This document shows, in pieces, positions 42,329 to 51,337 of a stretch of 64,000 bases of DNA (position 1 is the first letter of the stretch; every line of letters starts with the position of its first letter). Source of the stretch: an uncultured Aquimarina sp. (GTDB lineage Bacteria > Bacteroidota > Bacteroidia > Flavobacteriales > Flavobacteriaceae); contig CANMLS010000021.1 of assembly GCA_947498785.1 (NCBI GenBank), positions 1 through 64,000 of the forward strand. Reading direction: 5' to 3'. The notes under the pieces were generated by a model. That model made no database searches and had not been told where the DNA came from. It saw nothing but the letters and a program-made list of their open reading frames with translations. The translations under genes and the position numbers were made by a program.

Positions 42329-43552
42329 ATGACCCTAAACAAAATATACTCTATTCTTTTATTATTAATTTGCTTTGTTTCTTCTACCCAGTTGATAGCA
42401 AAGTATTGGACTCCTTATCTTTACTTTGATGATATTCTACTGTTAATATGTGTTTTGCTATGTTTATTTGATTTAATACTATACAATAAATTTTCAAGGA
42501 ATAATGTCGTTGCCTCACTATTATTAATTGGATTTACTTTAATTTCATTTGTCATAAATTTTTATAACTTCAATGCATTTTTAGCTAAATTATTTTATTA
42601 TGCGAAGCCTCTTTTTGTTTTTGTTTTTGTAAGCTATCTTTCTAATAAGTATATGTTACATCGATACAAAAGGTATTTATATAATATATTTATTCTAATA
42701 TGCTTATTTTCCTTGGGTGAGTTTTATTGGGTACAATATATAGATAGCAGCGCAATTCACTATTTTTCATTTAGTATTAGAGGTGGCTTTTATAGGGCAT
42801 CGAGTGTAACTTGGCATCCTATTTCTCTCTCCTTATTGGCCTTTTTTTCAATAATTATTGGCAAAGAAGTTCTTAATGATAAAAGAAAATGGCCCTATAT
42901 ATTATTTGTAACATCTATTATCCTATCAGGGACCAGATTTATTATGTTATTCACAGTTATATACTTTGGATATAGGTTTATTATTATGAAGCAAATAGTA
43001 TTTAAAAATACTAGATTTCATATGAAACACTTTTATATATATTTATATCCCATTCTTTTTTTATCAATTCTAGGGTTATCAACATACCTTAATGTTAAAG
43101 ATCAAACTAGTTTAAGGAGTGTTACTTTTAGAACTGGATTACCTTTATTGTCCAACCCAAAAATAGTAGGCTTAGGAACAGGAATAGGTAGTTTTGGAAG
43201 CTACGAATCAGTATTGTATCAATCAGAGGTATATGAAAAAATTAATTTCCCAGAACATTACAAAGAAGTAATGTCGGGCACTAATAAAAGATCAGGAACT
43301 GAAAATTTTTTCTTTATGGCACTCATTGAGTTTGGAGTGGTTGGTTTGTTTCTATATTTTTGTGTTATATTAAGAATTACTAGTCTTAAAATAAGTTATT
43401 TTTTTTCTTTTTATATCCTGGTTGTCGTTTGTATAACTTTTGTCTATCCTATTAATTCTTTGCCTTTCCTTTATTTAATAAATATCTTTTTTCCTTATGG
43501 CAAGATTAACACCTTTCAAAAAGTTGGCAATACAAAGATTGAAATTAACTAA
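42329..43552 (+). CDS. Wzy-like polysaccharide polymerase
   Basis: The 407-residue membrane protein has about 10-12 helices and a periplasmic loop between SLRSVTFRTGLPLL and GTENFFFMALIEFGVVGLFLYF. The glycine-rich GLGTGIGSFGSYES plus an ENFFxxxxxExG pattern resembles the polymerase/ligase family, although the usual HN motif is replaced. It is the third such protein in this locus. It ends 11 bases from the convergent lipoprotein gene. Confidence 0.75.
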   Translation: MTLNKIYSILLLLICFVSSTQLIAKYWTPYLYFDDILLLICVLLCLFDLILYNKFSRNNVVASLLLIGFTLISFVINFYNFNAFLAKLFYYAKPLFVFVFVSYLSNKYMLHRYKRYLYNIFILICLFSLGEFYWVQYIDSSAIHYFSFSIRGGFYRASSVTWHPISLSLLAFFSIIIGKEVLNDKRKWPYILFVTSIILSGTRFIMLFTVIYFGYRFIIMKQIVFKNTRFHMKHFYIYLYPILFLSILGLSTYLNVKDQTSLRSVTFRTGLPLLSNPKIVGLGTGIGSFGSYESVLYQSEVYEKINFPEHYKEVMSGTNKRSGTENFFFMALIEFGVVGLFLYFCVILRITSLKISYFFSFYILVVVCITFVYPINSLPFLYLINIFFPYGKINTFQKVGNTKIEIN

Positions 43553-43563
43553 AGAGATAACTA

Positions 43564-45465
43564 TCACAACGAACAGTTACCTAGTTTTAAATCTTCTAAA
43601 GTGGGGTTGTAGCCATTATCTTGAAGTGTAAAAATATTACTAAATTGGGCCTCAGGATTAATATCACAAAAATCGGTTAAGGACATATTATAGTTTATAT
43701 GGAATGCAGAAAATATTTTACAATTAGACAAACCTTTTAATGATGTGAGAGAGTTATTATTTTCTATAATAAATTGAGCTACACTATACTCAAAAGCAAA
43801 AGATTCGTTATGAAGGTTCTCCAGACCTTCAATGTTAATAAGTATTGGATTATGAGTTATTATTACCTTAGTATCTGCCGTTTTAACATCTTTTAATCCA
43901 TTTATAGATTTGAGTTGAGCATTATTTCTAATCACAATATCTGCTAACGTTAATCCAGAAAAACAAAAGTCTAAATTTTCAAGCTCATCATTTCTTTTAA
44001 CCTCAAGACTTACTGCATAATCTTCTCCACTAAAGCCTTTGATAGACGACAATTTTGGGTTATCCTCAATAGTAATATTTCTAGTGCCAAAAAGCACTAA
44101 ATCCGCTTCTGAAATCCCAGTAAATCCATCTATTGATAGGAGTTGTTCATTATTTATAATTTTAATCGCGGGGTATATTTTATTTTGCCCTCCAGAAAAC
44201 CCTACAATTTCTTTTAATGATAAATTGTTAGCTATATATATTGCAGATTTAATACGATTACCATTTCTTGGAATTTGCTCTAATACCTTAATATTCCTAA
44301 ATCCGTTAATAATTTTTAAAGATGGATTATTTTCTATTACTATACGTCCTTTAAGCTCCCATCCTTCGTTTATTGATAAACTTGAAATATCCTCAAGTTT
44401 CATATTATCAGAAATTTTTATATCATAAGATATTTTTAATTGATTTATACCTAATAAATTGACTAATCCATTATTAATAATTTCTAAAGTAGTTATGTTT
44501 TTAAGCTCTTCTAATCCTTCGAGATTACTTAACGCCAGATTATCAGCAATATATAAATTACGAAAACTCTCTTTACTTACGTGATACAGGTCATTTGTAA
44601 GGTTTTCTAACCCTTTTAAACTCGAAAGAGATGTATTACCCCATATTCTTAATCCTTCAGTTATATGAATAATATTTTTTAAAGGGCTCAAGTCTCGAAT
44701 ACTTCCTGAGGTACTTTCATGAATATCTAATCGGCCAAATATCACTTTATACCCAGCATTACCAAAATTATTAACTTCTTCTTGACTGCTAAGAGTTAAA
44801 GCATCTGGATCGGTTTCTTGATATGCAATAGTAGGATACAAATTTTCAAAAGAAAAATGTTCTTTAGTTACCTCACCTCTTTCATCAATAGCCTCTACAT
44901 ATCCTTCAAGGATTTTTCCTTTATCATGAGAATAAGTATATTCTGGTTCTTCCATTCCTGGAAAACTGAAAGGATTCCATATTTTAGATTCACCATTAAC
45001 AAATAAATTATATTTAATTTCTCCACCTTCTGGGTCGGTAGATGCTTTCCACTTTATAAATATTTTCACAGGATCATCTGGAGAATTCTTTGCTTCTAAT
45101 ATCTCGAACGCAGTTGGCGGTAAGTTTTCTTTTGTTCCAAATCCCAAAGTTGAGGTAGTACGATTACCTTGATCATTAGTTGCTATAACCTCTACCATAT
45201 ACATTTGATTCTCGTTAAGTTCTTCAAATCTATATGTAAGATCTTCGGTTTTACTTGTTATTAACTTTCCGTTAAAAAAAAGATCATAAGTGATACGGCT
45301 TCCATTGGGATCAGTTGATTGACTCCAATTGATTACCGCATGATTTAATCCTACATCTGAAACGGAAATCGTAAATTCTGAAGGGAACACCTCATTAGAA
45401 TCATCATCAGAACAACCAAATAAAATAACAATAATACAGAAAAAGTAAGTTTTAAATAATTTCAT
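43564..45465 (-). CDS. Surface lipoprotein with two FN3 domains and leucine-rich/receptor L-domain repeats
   Basis: The 633-residue product starts with a lipoprotein signal (FFCIIVILFGC) whose Cys is followed by SDDDSNE, similar to the flavobacterial surface-export signal. Two fibronectin type III domains span about residues 28-112 and 113-208. The rest is irregular leucine-rich repeats of the receptor L-domain kind (LKGLENLTN, IEDNPKLSSIKGFSG). Such proteins bind partners or carbohydrate at the cell surface. It has no enzymatic motif and is not an obvious polysaccharide synthesis gene; a hairpin separates it from the upstream FkbM operon. Confidence 0.82.
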   Translation of the reverse strand: MKLFKTYFFCIIVILFGCSDDDSNEVFPSEFTISVSDVGLNHAVINWSQSTDPNGSRITYDLFFNGKLITSKTEDLTYRFEELNENQMYMVEVIATNDQGNRTTSTLGFGTKENLPPTAFEILEAKNSPDDPVKIFIKWKASTDPEGGEIKYNLFVNGESKIWNPFSFPGMEEPEYTYSHDKGKILEGYVEAIDERGEVTKEHFSFENLYPTIAYQETDPDALTLSSQEEVNNFGNAGYKVIFGRLDIHESTSGSIRDLSPLKNIIHITEGLRIWGNTSLSSLKGLENLTNDLYHVSKESFRNLYIADNLALSNLEGLEELKNITTLEIINNGLVNLLGINQLKISYDIKISDNMKLEDISSLSINEGWELKGRIVIENNPSLKIINGFRNIKVLEQIPRNGNRIKSAIYIANNLSLKEIVGFSGGQNKIYPAIKIINNEQLLSIDGFTGISEADLVLFGTRNITIEDNPKLSSIKGFSGEDYAVSLEVKRNDELENLDFCFSGLTLADIVIRNNAQLKSINGLKDVKTADTKVIITHNPILINIEGLENLHNESFAFEYSVAQFIIENNNSLTSLKGLSNCKIFSAFHINYNMSLTDFCDINPEAQFSNIFTLQDNGYNPTLEDLKLGNCSL

Positions 45466-45529
45466 AATTTTTGGGTTTTGATTTAAAAATTATTGTTCGA
45501 AAAAATAAATAAACAGTACCAGTAAAAAC

Positions 45530-45561
45530 GTAATACTTTCTATATATGTAAAAAGTATTAC
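45530..45561 (-). terminator. 10-bp inverted repeat after the FkbM operon
   Basis: GTAATACTTT (45530-45539) and AAAGTATTAC (45552-45561) form a perfect stem with a 12-base loop, followed on the minus strand by CGTTTTTAC. It lies 81 bases past the FkbM stop and 65 bases before the lipoprotein ATG. A terminator is likeliest, but an operator of the lipoprotein gene is also possible. Confidence 0.5.
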
Positions 45562-45641
45562 AAATGTTACCTGTTAAATCGAAAAAAAATTATGTTGGTA
45601 TGCTAGGAGAATAATAAAAGGTCTATATCATATTTGGTTGT

Positions 45642-46421
45642 CTAATTAGGAATAAAGATAAAATTCTGGAAGTTTTCTTCAAACTTACTTTCTTCAAAAA
45701 TGTATTCCTTATTACTTTCATTAAATTGGCCTATACGATATCCTTCATTTAAGATCAATTGAGCAACATCTGAATTATTTGCGTTATTATTCTTCCACTT
45801 ATCCTTAAGTATTTCTATGGCCAATACTGGTTTGTACAATTTTATGCCATCTTTAAACCCTTTAATCACCTCTAACTCATGACCTTCTACGTCAATTTTA
45901 ATAAAATCAACAGAGTTTACATGATTAGCATTTACAAAAGTGTCTGTCGATTTAGATTCGACTTTAACGATTTCAAAATTTTCTTTATCAGTAATTTGCG
46001 AAGCTGTCTCTGCTATTGCGGCATTTGCAGGGCAGCTAATCCCTTTTTGAATCAAAAACTCCACTTCCTTGTGTTCTCCGTTGGACAAGGCTATGTTATG
46101 AATTGAAACATTCTTAAAAGACCTAATTCTGTTCTTAAGAAAAGAGAAACTCTCTTTATTGGGTTCAAAAGCATGTACATGTCCTTTAGCTCCAATTTTT
46201 CTAGAAATAGGAATAGCCCATCTTCCTATATTAGCCCCAATATCTAACACTGTAGATCCTTTGTCTACATAAGACAATGTTTTTGAAATAAGCTCTTTCT
46301 CAAACCTCGAATCTGTATTAAATAGGTTTTTATAAAAGTAATGTGCTTTTCTTGTAGAAGAAGACCCTAAAAGCTTAATGAACATGTTAAAAACTCTGTA
46401 TTTTAAGTTACTCTTTTGCAT
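45642..46421 (-). CDS. FkbM-family SAM methyltransferase
   Basis: The 259-residue product has the FkbM core: VLDIGANIGRWAIPISRKIG for SAM, HAFEPNKESF for ribose contact, and SVDFIKIDVEGHELEVIKGF. FkbM enzymes O-methylate sugars or polyketides; here a repeat-unit sugar is the natural acceptor. It overlaps the DNRLRE gene by 14 bases and is the last gene of the long rfb/wec operon. Confidence 0.9.
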   Translation of the reverse strand: MQKSNLKYRVFNMFIKLLGSSSTRKAHYFYKNLFNTDSRFEKELISKTLSYVDKGSTVLDIGANIGRWAIPISRKIGAKGHVHAFEPNKESFSFLKNRIRSFKNVSIHNIALSNGEHKEVEFLIQKGISCPANAAIAETASQITDKENFEIVKVESKSTDTFVNANHVNSVDFIKIDVEGHELEVIKGFKDGIKLYKPVLAIEILKDKWKNNNANNSDVAQLILNEGYRIGQFNESNKEYIFEESKFEENFQNFIFIPN

Positions 46422-47040
46422 ATATTTTTAGTTTTGGAGAACCATTATTATTGTTTTGATTTTCACGACTAGACAAATGAACATAATTTCCTATTTCCTC
46501 TTTTTCTAATCGTATCAAAAAACCAAATTTATTTTTTACTTTTCTATCAGTAGCAATAAATAATTGAGTAACATTTAATCTAAAATCTTGATCAATTATT
46601 TTATGCGATTCAAAATACAATTTCTCCTTTCCTATCTTAGGATAAGTATTCCAATTGATAGATTTTTCGTGCCAAACTTCTTCAATACTTTCTATAATCA
46701 ATCCTGTATATCCAGAATGACCAGGTTTTTTTATCTTATAAAAACCTGAATTATCATTAAAATAGAGTTGTAAAAACACACTATCTATTTTAGCGCTTTC
46801 TGGTAATTTTTTAATATCAAAAGATACTACCGCTCTATTTATATATGTTTTACCGTTCAATGTGTCACAATAAATATTAATCTCTTTTTCTAAACCTCTA
46901 TTATAATTTGGATTTGGAATACTAAGAACAGCATCTCCGCCATTTCTATTACTATCAAACACATACACAATGTTACCATTTCTAGTGCAAGAAAAAAGCA
47001 AAAGGGTCAGTAAGATAACAATTATTTTATCAATTCTCAC
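46408..47040 (-). CDS. DNRLRE-domain lipoprotein inside the polysaccharide operon
   Basis: The 210-residue product starts at a GTG, has a short lipoprotein signal (IIVILLTLLLFSC) and a single DNRLRE-type beta-sandwich (INRAVVSFDIKKLP, then WHEKSINWNTYPKIG, ending HLSSRENQNNNNGSPKLKI). DNRLRE domains are usually found in large secreted proteins and are thought to bind carbohydrate or stabilise surface structures. It overlaps both neighbours (11 and 14 bases), which ties it firmly to polysaccharide assembly, perhaps in retaining or exporting the polymer. Confidence 0.8.
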   Translation of the reverse strand: MRIDKIIVILLTLLLFSCTRNGNIVYVFDSNRNGGDAVLSIPNPNYNRGLEKEINIYCDTLNGKTYINRAVVSFDIKKLPESAKIDSVFLQLYFNDNSGFYKIKKPGHSGYTGLIIESIEEVWHEKSINWNTYPKIGKEKLYFESHKIIDQDFRLNVTQLFIATDRKVKNKFGFLIRLEKEEIGNYVHLSSRENQNNNNGSPKLKIYAKE

Positions 47041-47725
47041 TATCTCTCTTTTTAATTAATTTGGCTGGCACACCTGCTACAATAGTCTGTGGCTCTGTAT
47101 CTTTAGTAACTACTGCTCCTGATGCTACGATAGTACCCATTGCAATCCGTACTCCCGGCATTACAATAGCATTAGCACCTAGCCAAACATCATCTTCTAT
47201 AACTGTCGTATAACGAGTCTCTCCTTGATGCTTAATAGGGGTATCTAATCTGTCGAAATTATGATTTTCAGAGAGTACCGTAACTCTAGGGCCAAAAATT
47301 ACGTTATTTCCTATTGATATTTCGCCTCGTACACCAATAAAACAATAATGATTTACAGCTACATTATGACCAATGGTGAGCTTATCTCCTATTGCTCTTA
47401 ACACTCCTGTACATTCTATAATTGCGAAATCTCCAAGCATGAAATTATCTCCTATTTCTACTCCAGAATTACTCAATGCCATTATTTTGCTGGATCTACC
47501 TAGGTTTAAGTTTTTGCCACAGGTTACTTTTCTTTTAAAAAGTATAGTAGCTCCTTTTTTTGAAAACACAAGGCCATTAGACTTAACTCTAAATTTAAAC
47601 TTAATAAACCCTCTAACAATTTCTAGAACTTTACTAGACAAGATTTCAAAATATTCGTACGTAGAAAATTTATACTCAATAGTATAATCTTCCTTTTTAA
47701 TTTTAGATATTAGTTTCGCTATCAT
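47030..47725 (-). CDS. Hexapeptide-repeat (LbH) acetyltransferase
   Basis: The 231-residue product has left-handed beta-helix repeats (IGDNFMLGDFAIIECTG, IGNNVIFGPRVTVLSENHNF, VIEDDVWLGANAIVMPGVRI) and the C-terminal AGVPAKLIKKR typical of maltose/serine acetyltransferase relatives. The catalytic His is probably that of SENHNF. It should acetylate a sugar from acetyl-CoA. The N-terminal 50 residues are extra and of unknown role. Confidence 0.9.
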   Translation of the reverse strand: MIAKLISKIKKEDYTIEYKFSTYEYFEILSSKVLEIVRGFIKFKFRVKSNGLVFSKKGATILFKRKVTCGKNLNLGRSSKIMALSNSGVEIGDNFMLGDFAIIECTGVLRAIGDKLTIGHNVAVNHYCFIGVRGEISIGNNVIFGPRVTVLSENHNFDRLDTPIKHQGETRYTTVIEDDVWLGANAIVMPGVRIAMGTIVASGAVVTKDTEPQTIVAGVPAKLIKKRDSEN

Positions 47726-47734
47726 AGCCTAAAA

Positions 47735-48922
47735 TTAGTTTTGAAGTACTGTTTTATATACTTTAATGATTTTTTGGTAGTGTGATACTTCACCAAAGTT
47801 CTTGGTGTAGTATTCACTTATTTCTTTAGCCTTAAATTTATAGTTTTTACTTAAAATAGTTTGTAAATCTTCTAAAGCATTTTCTGAATAAAAATCCATC
47901 GCATAACCTGTTTGATCATTAATCATTTCTATTAATCCACTATGATTGGATACTATGATTGGTGTACCTAACATATACGATTCTACAACAGACATTGGGC
48001 AGTTATCATACCAATAGGATGGATGAATAGTAAACTTTGCTTTGCTAACATAATCAAATAATTCGGCTCCATACTTTGGCCCTAAATATTCAATATTATC
48101 ATAATCGGTAGGAATTACATCTCCCTTACCTATAACTACTAATTTATAGGGCAAATCTTTAAACAATTCGTATAAACGATGAAGGCCTTTTTCTACAGAA
48201 AGTCTTCCAAAAAACAACACATAATCTTCCTTTTCACTTTCAATAGATACATCCAAACTCTCAACGCAATTTGGTAATACTATGATGTCTTTCTTTATTA
48301 CAGGTTGAATAAGATCTTTAAAAAAATTGCTAGGGCTAATAAAAGCATCTATATATTTATTATAGACATTTAAAACATTGTGTGTAAGATATGATTCGAC
48401 AGATCCCACAATACTTTTAGGAATAGAATTATCAAAACATTTATTAATTAATCCATTATAAAATTTGCCATGCAAACATCTAGTACACACTTCATTTTTA
48501 TGCTCAATATACAACCTGTGGTTAGGACATACAATTTGAGAATCATGTATCGTATGAATAATTTTAATACCTCTCTTACTTATTTCTGAAAGAATAGAGG
48601 TCGTAAGTTGAAAATTATAGTTGTGGACATGAACAATATCTGGTTTAAACTCGTCTAATACTTTGGCTATATTTTTCTGGTTTTTCTTGGAGTAAATAAT
48701 ACTCGAAACATTCTGCGCAGTTTTAAGAGTACTGCCAGCTTCTTTAAAGTCAAGATTATCGGCAAAAGAATTATAACTGTCCTCAACAATATTATGGTCA
48801 TCTGCCATTCCCCAATATTCTACTTCAATTCCATTCTTTTGTAAAAGACTGGATAATGTGAACATATAGGTTTCAGCTCCTCCTACAATTTTTAAAAATT
48901 TATTTACTTGAAGTACTCTCAT
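47735..48922 (-). CDS. GT4 glycosyltransferase
   Basis: The 395-residue GT-B enzyme begins MRVLQVNKFLKIVGGAETYMF (acceptor-side GGAE loop) and has the donor-side block GRLSVEKGLHRLYELF and HPSYWYDNCPMSVVESYMLGTPII. An inserted Cys motif (CPNHRLYIEHKNEVCTRCL) between residues 130 and 155 occurs in a group of these enzymes. It transfers a sugar to the lipid-linked repeat at the cytosolic face. Donor sugar unknown. Confidence 0.9.
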   Translation of the reverse strand: MRVLQVNKFLKIVGGAETYMFTLSSLLQKNGIEVEYWGMADDHNIVEDSYNSFADNLDFKEAGSTLKTAQNVSSIIYSKKNQKNIAKVLDEFKPDIVHVHNYNFQLTTSILSEISKRGIKIIHTIHDSQIVCPNHRLYIEHKNEVCTRCLHGKFYNGLINKCFDNSIPKSIVGSVESYLTHNVLNVYNKYIDAFISPSNFFKDLIQPVIKKDIIVLPNCVESLDVSIESEKEDYVLFFGRLSVEKGLHRLYELFKDLPYKLVVIGKGDVIPTDYDNIEYLGPKYGAELFDYVSKAKFTIHPSYWYDNCPMSVVESYMLGTPIIVSNHSGLIEMINDQTGYAMDFYSENALEDLQTILSKNYKFKAKEISEYYTKNFGEVSHYQKIIKVYKTVLQN

Positions 48923-50102
48923 TTCTTATTTTAAATTTATGTATTCCATATATCAACAAAAAGGTGATTACCTCAAAAGTACTGAAAACAATAGCCACCT
49001 CATATATACTTGTCATCTCTAAAACAAAATAAGTGGTTATTTTAAGGCAAAAAACCATTCCTAGTGCCACTACTGTGTATATGGTTTTATTATTATAGTT
49101 ATTATGTAATAATTTTAATTGATACGCTGCATAAAAAGGTAAAGCCAAGCCAATAATAGCTAGTATTAAAGCTCCAGATTCATAATCACTAGGATAAATA
49201 ATCGTATATAATCCTTCTAGATACTTATGGTAAATGGTAACCAATAAAACTGTGACTCCAAAAAACAACAACAAGAACTTTAATTTAATTTTCGAAAAAA
49301 GATATTTAAGATTGGCTGTTATAAAGGCCAAAACAAATATAGTTCCCGCATTATATAGGTTATATGCCGAAGAAAAATAAGCTACTTGTTTAAAATCAAA
49401 ATATTTTTCTAAGAAAAAAATATCCATTCTTCCTATACCTACCTGAAAAAACTGATATAAAAAGTAAAATTTAGTCTTTCCAATTAATGTAATATAATTA
49501 CTAAAATCAGGTATAAATAGTTTAAAATTTAGTTTTTTTAGATTTATACTTAAGAATATAATTGTGAGTACTAGCCCTATTAAACTAAAAGCAACACATA
49601 TCACAAAAAGAGATATCTCAATGTTAAAAAGATAGAGTATAATCATTAAAATTAATCTGGCTATAGGTTCTGAGCCCACCAGAATAATATCGTTCTTACT
49701 TTGTTCAAAACCTCTAAAAATGGTCTGCAAAAACTTTACAAATCCTGTATTAAGAAAAAAGAAAGTGACCAAAAAAGTAATTAAGAACGAATCAGAATTT
49801 CCTATAAATAATATAGGTACAACAAAAAGCACAAAAAGTGATTGAAACAATCTTGAGTTTATTGATAATGCCAAGGATGAAGAATCTCTTTTGACAGCAT
49901 TATTAAAGGCAAACCAACCAACGCCTAGATCAGCAAAAATTGTAAACCAACTCGCTATAGCAATAGAAAAGCTATAAATACCATAATCTTCAACAGAAAT
50001 TATTCTAGTCAATAAAATAATTACCAAAAAAGAAATAACCTTTGCACCTACCTCAAAGAATGGTACAAGAACACGAGAAACATTAATTCTTTTCAATTTC
50101 AT
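48900..50102 (-). CDS. Wzx-type oligosaccharide flippase
   Basis: The product (400 residues from the ATG at 50102) has about 12 membrane helices in the MOP superfamily layout, with VLVPFFEVGAKVISFLVIILLTRII near the start and GWFAFNNAVKR further on. Wzx moves undecaprenyl-linked repeats to the periplasmic face for Wzy. The in-frame ATG at 50162 would add a charged 20-residue leader and is less likely. It overlaps the following glycosyltransferase by 23 bases. Confidence 0.88.
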   Translation of the reverse strand: MKLKRINVSRVLVPFFEVGAKVISFLVIILLTRIISVEDYGIYSFSIAIASWFTIFADLGVGWFAFNNAVKRDSSSLALSINSRLFQSLFVLFVVPILFIGNSDSFLITFLVTFFFLNTGFVKFLQTIFRGFEQSKNDIILVGSEPIARLILMIILYLFNIEISLFVICVAFSLIGLVLTIIFLSINLKKLNFKLFIPDFSNYITLIGKTKFYFLYQFFQVGIGRMDIFFLEKYFDFKQVAYFSSAYNLYNAGTIFVLAFITANLKYLFSKIKLKFLLLFFGVTVLLVTIYHKYLEGLYTIIYPSDYESGALILAIIGLALPFYAAYQLKLLHNNYNNKTIYTVVALGMVFCLKITTYFVLEMTSIYEVAIVFSTFEVITFLLIYGIHKFKIRNESTSSK

Positions 50103-50220
50103 TAATAAATAGTCATAAATTCTGCATTTTCTATTCAGAAAATTAAATTCGTTTTTTAACAACCGTTCTACTATTTATAAATTAATTATTGTTGTAAGGT
50201 AGATAATTATTAAATGATTC

Positions 50221-51327
50221 TTATGCCAAACGACTAATTAGTCTTTCTATCCATTGCTCTGAAGAAACTTTAAGTACGTAATTTTTATACGACTTTCGAT
50301 TTATATTCTTTAATGTCCTAAGTTTATCATAGATCTCCTCGGTAGAATTCAATATAAAATTCTCGTCATCAATATAATCCGATTCTGTACCATCTGCTCC
50401 CTTAATACACAATACTGGTAAACCATAAAGTAAGGATTGTAATATTCCTAAACCTCCATCCCCTGGGAGCACAAATAAGTCACTTTCGAAATAAAACTTT
50501 TTAAGCATTTCTTTATCATAAATCGGACCATGAAATACAGTTTCCTGACTGTCGTATAGATTTCTTAAATATTCAAGTTGATTACCTCCTCCTATAATAT
50601 TAAGAACAAACTTTCTAGAGTTCGATAACTCATTAAGTTTGGTAACATATTTTATTAATTCTTCTACTTTTTTTCGTTTTTCTACAACGCCAACATATAA
50701 TAAGCGAACCTGTGTATCGTCAAAATTATAACTATCAATACTACTACTTACCTCGTTCTGGATAGATTCAAAATAGTTTGTATTTATAGTATTTAAATTT
50801 GTGAAACAATTTTTTGCTCCCATATAGTTCTTAAGATACTCCTCTCCCATTGTAGAGTATGACATCTGGATTTGAGTTAATTTAACGAAAGGTTTAAGTA
50901 TTCCATCAATTAATTTGCGCCGTTTTGTTCTTACGGCTCTCGAATATCCTGGATCCCACCAAATTATCTTTTTTCCAAATAATCTAGAAATAGGTGCTAG
51001 ATAACAGTTGTTTATAAGGTTAGTTACTCCTTCAAGTAAAAGTATATCGTATTTGAACATTTTAAATACCACTTGTGGATATAAAAAAAACGAAGTGCCT
51101 CGTGACTCACCTGTATAGGATATCTTTAATGAAGATAGTTCATAAATCTTTAAATTCTTATACTTTTTTAAATAGGCCTCATAAGAAGCTAATTTAAGAG
51201 TTCCTTTTTCTTCACCTTTTGATGTAACGATTCCAACTTCCTCAAATTCTTTACATAACTCTACCAGCAAATCCAAGCGATAAGATGTAATCACCCTTTG
51301 AACTATTAGTATTTTTTTATGCTTCAA
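50221..51327 (-). CDS. Glycosyltransferase (GT4-like)
   Basis: The 368-residue product has a GT-B donor domain (VGVVEKRKKVEELIKYV, then FESDLFVLPGDGGLGILQSLLYGLPVLC) and a diverged N-terminus beginning MKHKKILIVQRVITSYR. The start codon is a TTG at 51327. It should add one sugar to the repeat unit. It lies 10 bases after the wecC stop, in the same operon. Confidence 0.85.
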   Translation of the reverse strand: MKHKKILIVQRVITSYRLDLLVELCKEFEEVGIVTSKGEEKGTLKLASYEAYLKKYKNLKIYELSSLKISYTGESRGTSFFLYPQVVFKMFKYDILLLEGVTNLINNCYLAPISRLFGKKIIWWDPGYSRAVRTKRRKLIDGILKPFVKLTQIQMSYSTMGEEYLKNYMGAKNCFTNLNTINTNYFESIQNEVSSSIDSYNFDDTQVRLLYVGVVEKRKKVEELIKYVTKLNELSNSRKFVLNIIGGGNQLEYLRNLYDSQETVFHGPIYDKEMLKKFYFESDLFVLPGDGGLGILQSLLYGLPVLCIKGADGTESDYIDDENFILNSTEEIYDKLRTLKNINRKSYKNYVLKVSSEQWIERLISRLA

Positions 51328-51337
51328 TGATTTATTA

